Positions 47,441-49,174 of a DNA stretch of 49,174 nt are shown in pieces; the first letter of the stretch is position 1, and the number at the start of each line of letters is the position of its first letter. The stretch is from Alphaproteobacteria bacterium. GTDB lineage: Bacteria > Pseudomonadota > Alphaproteobacteria > Caulobacterales > Aquidulcibacteraceae. The translations under genes were made by a program, and so were the position numbers. The stretch covers positions 1 to 49,174 of the forward strand of contig JAIYAO010000008.1 in assembly GCA_027488965.1 (NCBI GenBank). Direction: 5' to 3'. The notes beneath the pieces are model-generated. The model ran no database searches. It was not told the origin of the DNA and saw only the letters and a program-made list of their open reading frames with translations.

Positions 47441-48543
47441 GACGCGAACCCGTCGCGCCGCGGACGGACTGGGTCAGCCGTCTTGAGGCGATCGACTTCC
47501 ATGTGTGGCGCCATGCCGACGGGCGCCCGTACTGGCGCGAGGACGCGTGCTTCGTCTTCACCGGCGAAGAGATCGAGATGCTGCATGAGGCGGCCGAAGA
47601 CGCCGTCGCCATGATCGGCGAAGCCGTCGCGCGCGCCTTCGACGAGAACCGCCTCGCCGGCCTCGGCGTCGACGGCGTGCTCGCCGACGCCGCGCGCGCG
47701 TCCTGGGCGGCGCAGGCGCCTTCGCTCTATGGCCGTTTCGATTTCGCGTGGGACGGCCGCCATCCGCCGAAACTGCTGGAATACAACGCCGATACGCCCA
47801 CGGCGCTGTTCGAGGCCGCGGTGGTGCAATGGCGCTGGCTGATCGACCACGATCCCGGCGCCGACCAGTACAACGCCATCCACGAGGCGCTGCTCGGCGC
47901 GTGGGACAAACTGCGCGGCCCGCTGGGGGGCGCGGCGCACTTCGCGTGCATGCTGGACGACCCCGACGACCTGCTGACCACGGACTACCTCCGCGATCTC
48001 GCCGTGCAGGCGGGTTTCACCACGAAGCTGCTCGACGTGGCGCAGATCGGCTTCCGGGACGGCCGCTTCATCGACGCCGCCGACGCGCCGATCGGCGCGC
48101 TGTTCAAGCTCTACCCGTGGGAGTGGATGGCGCAGGAGCGCTTCGGCGCGGCGCTCGCGGTCTCCGGCATCCCCGTGATCGAGCCGGCGTGGCGTTGTGT
48201 GGCGTCGAGCAAGGCGCTGCTGGCGGACCTGTGGGAGATGTTCGAAGGCCATCCCGCGCTGCTGCCCGCCGCGCGCGATCCCCGTGCGGTCGCGGGGCCG
48301 GTGGTGGAGAAGGCGTGGTTCGGGCGCGAGGGGGAGGGCGTGCGCGTGCGCCGCGGGCCGGTCCTGGAGCCGCCGCAGGGCGTCGTGTACCAGCAGCGCA
48401 CCGCGATGGCGCAGTTCGACGGTCTCTATCCCGTGTTCGGCGTCTGGGTGGTGGACGGCGCGCCCTGCGGCATGGGCATCCGCGAGGACGCGAACCCGAT
48501 CACGGGGCCCGGGGCGTGCTTCATCCCGCACCGGATCGAGTAG
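47437..48543 (+). CDS. Glutathionylspermidine synthase family ATP-grasp protein (YgiC/YjfC-like)
   Basis: REDACFVFTGEEIEMLHEAAEDAV...FDFAWDGRHPPKLLEYNADTPTALFEAAVVQW...LFKLYPWEWM...VVEKAWFGREGEGVRV. Confidence 0.95.
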   Translation: MRREPVAPRTDWVSRLEAIDFHVWRHADGRPYWREDACFVFTGEEIEMLHEAAEDAVAMIGEAVARAFDENRLAGLGVDGVLADAARASWAAQAPSLYGRFDFAWDGRHPPKLLEYNADTPTALFEAAVVQWRWLIDHDPGADQYNAIHEALLGAWDKLRGPLGGAAHFACMLDDPDDLLTTDYLRDLAVQAGFTTKLLDVAQIGFRDGRFIDAADAPIGALFKLYPWEWMAQERFGAALAVSGIPVIEPAWRCVASSKALLADLWEMFEGHPALLPAARDPRAVAGPVVEKAWFGREGEGVRVRRGPVLEPPQGVVYQQRTAMAQFDGLYPVFGVWVVDGAPCGMGIREDANPITGPGACFIPHRIE

Positions 48544-48648
48544 GGGGCTTACCGGCGCCGGCCGCCTGTACCGCCGGCAACCTGCCGGCACGGTGCTTTC
48601 GCCGCACCGGCCGGCGAAGGGTGGTTCATCGAGGCGAAACAAAGCTTG

Positions 48649-48683
48649 CTGGGGGCTTCGCCCCCAGACCCCCCCCACCAAAA
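48649..48683. repeat. GC hairpin element (terminator-like)
   Basis: ctgggggcttcgcccccag-acccccccc: perfect stem with ttcg-type loop, then C and A tracts. Confidence 0.6.
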
Positions 48684-48770
48684 AAACAACCAGTACGGCA
48701 TCGCCGAACGCGTGCAGTCGCACGCGGGTAAAGAGCTAAAGCTGCAAGCGGTAAGCTTTAGGCCAAGGGC

Positions 48771-49174
48771 CTAAAGCGTCCTGGCGACACGGAAGCCGAT
48801 GAAGTCGATCCGGATGGTGGGTGAGTACCCGCCGCGGAGCGCCGAGCGGAGGATCCGCGGAACGTTGAGCCAGGAACCACCACGGCCGACGCGGCCGGAG
48901 CACGATTGGTTAACAAAAGCTGTACCGTCCGTCGGTGCGCCGGCGTAGCTGTCCTTGTAGCAGTCCTCCACCCACTCCCAGACATTGCCGTGCATGTCGT
49001 GCAGGCCGAAGCCGTTGGCGTTGTAGCGACCAACCGGCGCCGTCCGTTCGCCGACGCCGTCTGAACAAGCCGCGTTCTTCCACGAATAAGACGTCGATTG
49101 ATCGGCGTGGTTGGCGATCCCGCAGAGCTCCGTCTCGGCGCCATTGTTGGAGAAGCGCCCCGACGTGCCAGCCC
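48771..49174 (-). CDS. SUMF1 / formylglycine-generating-enzyme-like domain protein (C-terminal fragment, N-terminus beyond window)
   Basis: Reverse strand: ...FSNNGAETELCGIANHADQSTSYSWKNAACSD...APVGRYNANGFGLHDMHGNVWEWVEDCYKDSYAGAP...RVGRGGSWLNVPRILRSALRGGYSPTIRIDFIGFRVARTL*; GNVWEW, RGGSW and GFRVAR motifs. Confidence 0.92.
   Translation of the reverse strand, partial: AGTSGRFSNNGAETELCGIANHADQSTSYSWKNAACSDGVGERTAPVGRYNANGFGLHDMHGNVWEWVEDCYKDSYAGAPTDGTAFVNQSCSGRVGRGGSWLNVPRILRSALRGGYSPTIRIDFIGFRVARTL

Overview
This is a high-GC alphaproteobacterial chromosomal window. GcrA, SapC, the metXW pair and the secA / PPIase-argJ-mutT layout suggest Caulobacterales or a relative, but this rests on gene content only. 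About 50 genuine CDSs can be separated from many long spurious antisense ORFs. Main blocks: a VWA (YfbK-like) protein cut by the left edge; two tandem DUF885 lipoproteins; MaoC hydratase; SapC; gcrA; a lone ABC-2 permease; P-II; cytochrome c; MFS; SDR; a caspase-like peptidase; metXW; an aromatic cassette (chorismate mutase, HisC-like aminotransferase, TyrC); DUF2125; plsC-ydcF-ftsX-ftsE; an MJ0042 zinc-ribbon protein; hpt; DUF4175; GST; Hsp20; methyltransferase; Uma2; bolA/J-domain/cobS; secA; PPIase-argJ; membrane-bound TNase; mutT-Flp pilin; two tandem unknown secreted paralogues; accA; two DUF465/YdcH genes; a DUF350-DUF1190-ATP-grasp operon; and a formylglycine-generating-enzyme-like C-terminus cut by the right edge. 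The best findings are: (1) a ROSE-type RNA thermometer hairpin covering the Hsp20 Shine-Dalgarno, with an exact UYGCU/AGGA pairing and bulged G; (2) a tandem pair of secreted/lipoprotein paralogues with no family I recognise; (3) a translationally coupled DUF350/DUF1190/glutathionylspermidine-synthase-like operon; (4) a caspase-like gene with an abrupt mid-gene composition change; (5) cobS without cobT, with an unknown membrane protein where cobT is often found; (6) FtsE with degenerate ABC signature and H-loop; (7) several elaborate palindromic intergenic elements. No tRNA, rRNA, CRISPR array, transposase or prophage was seen.
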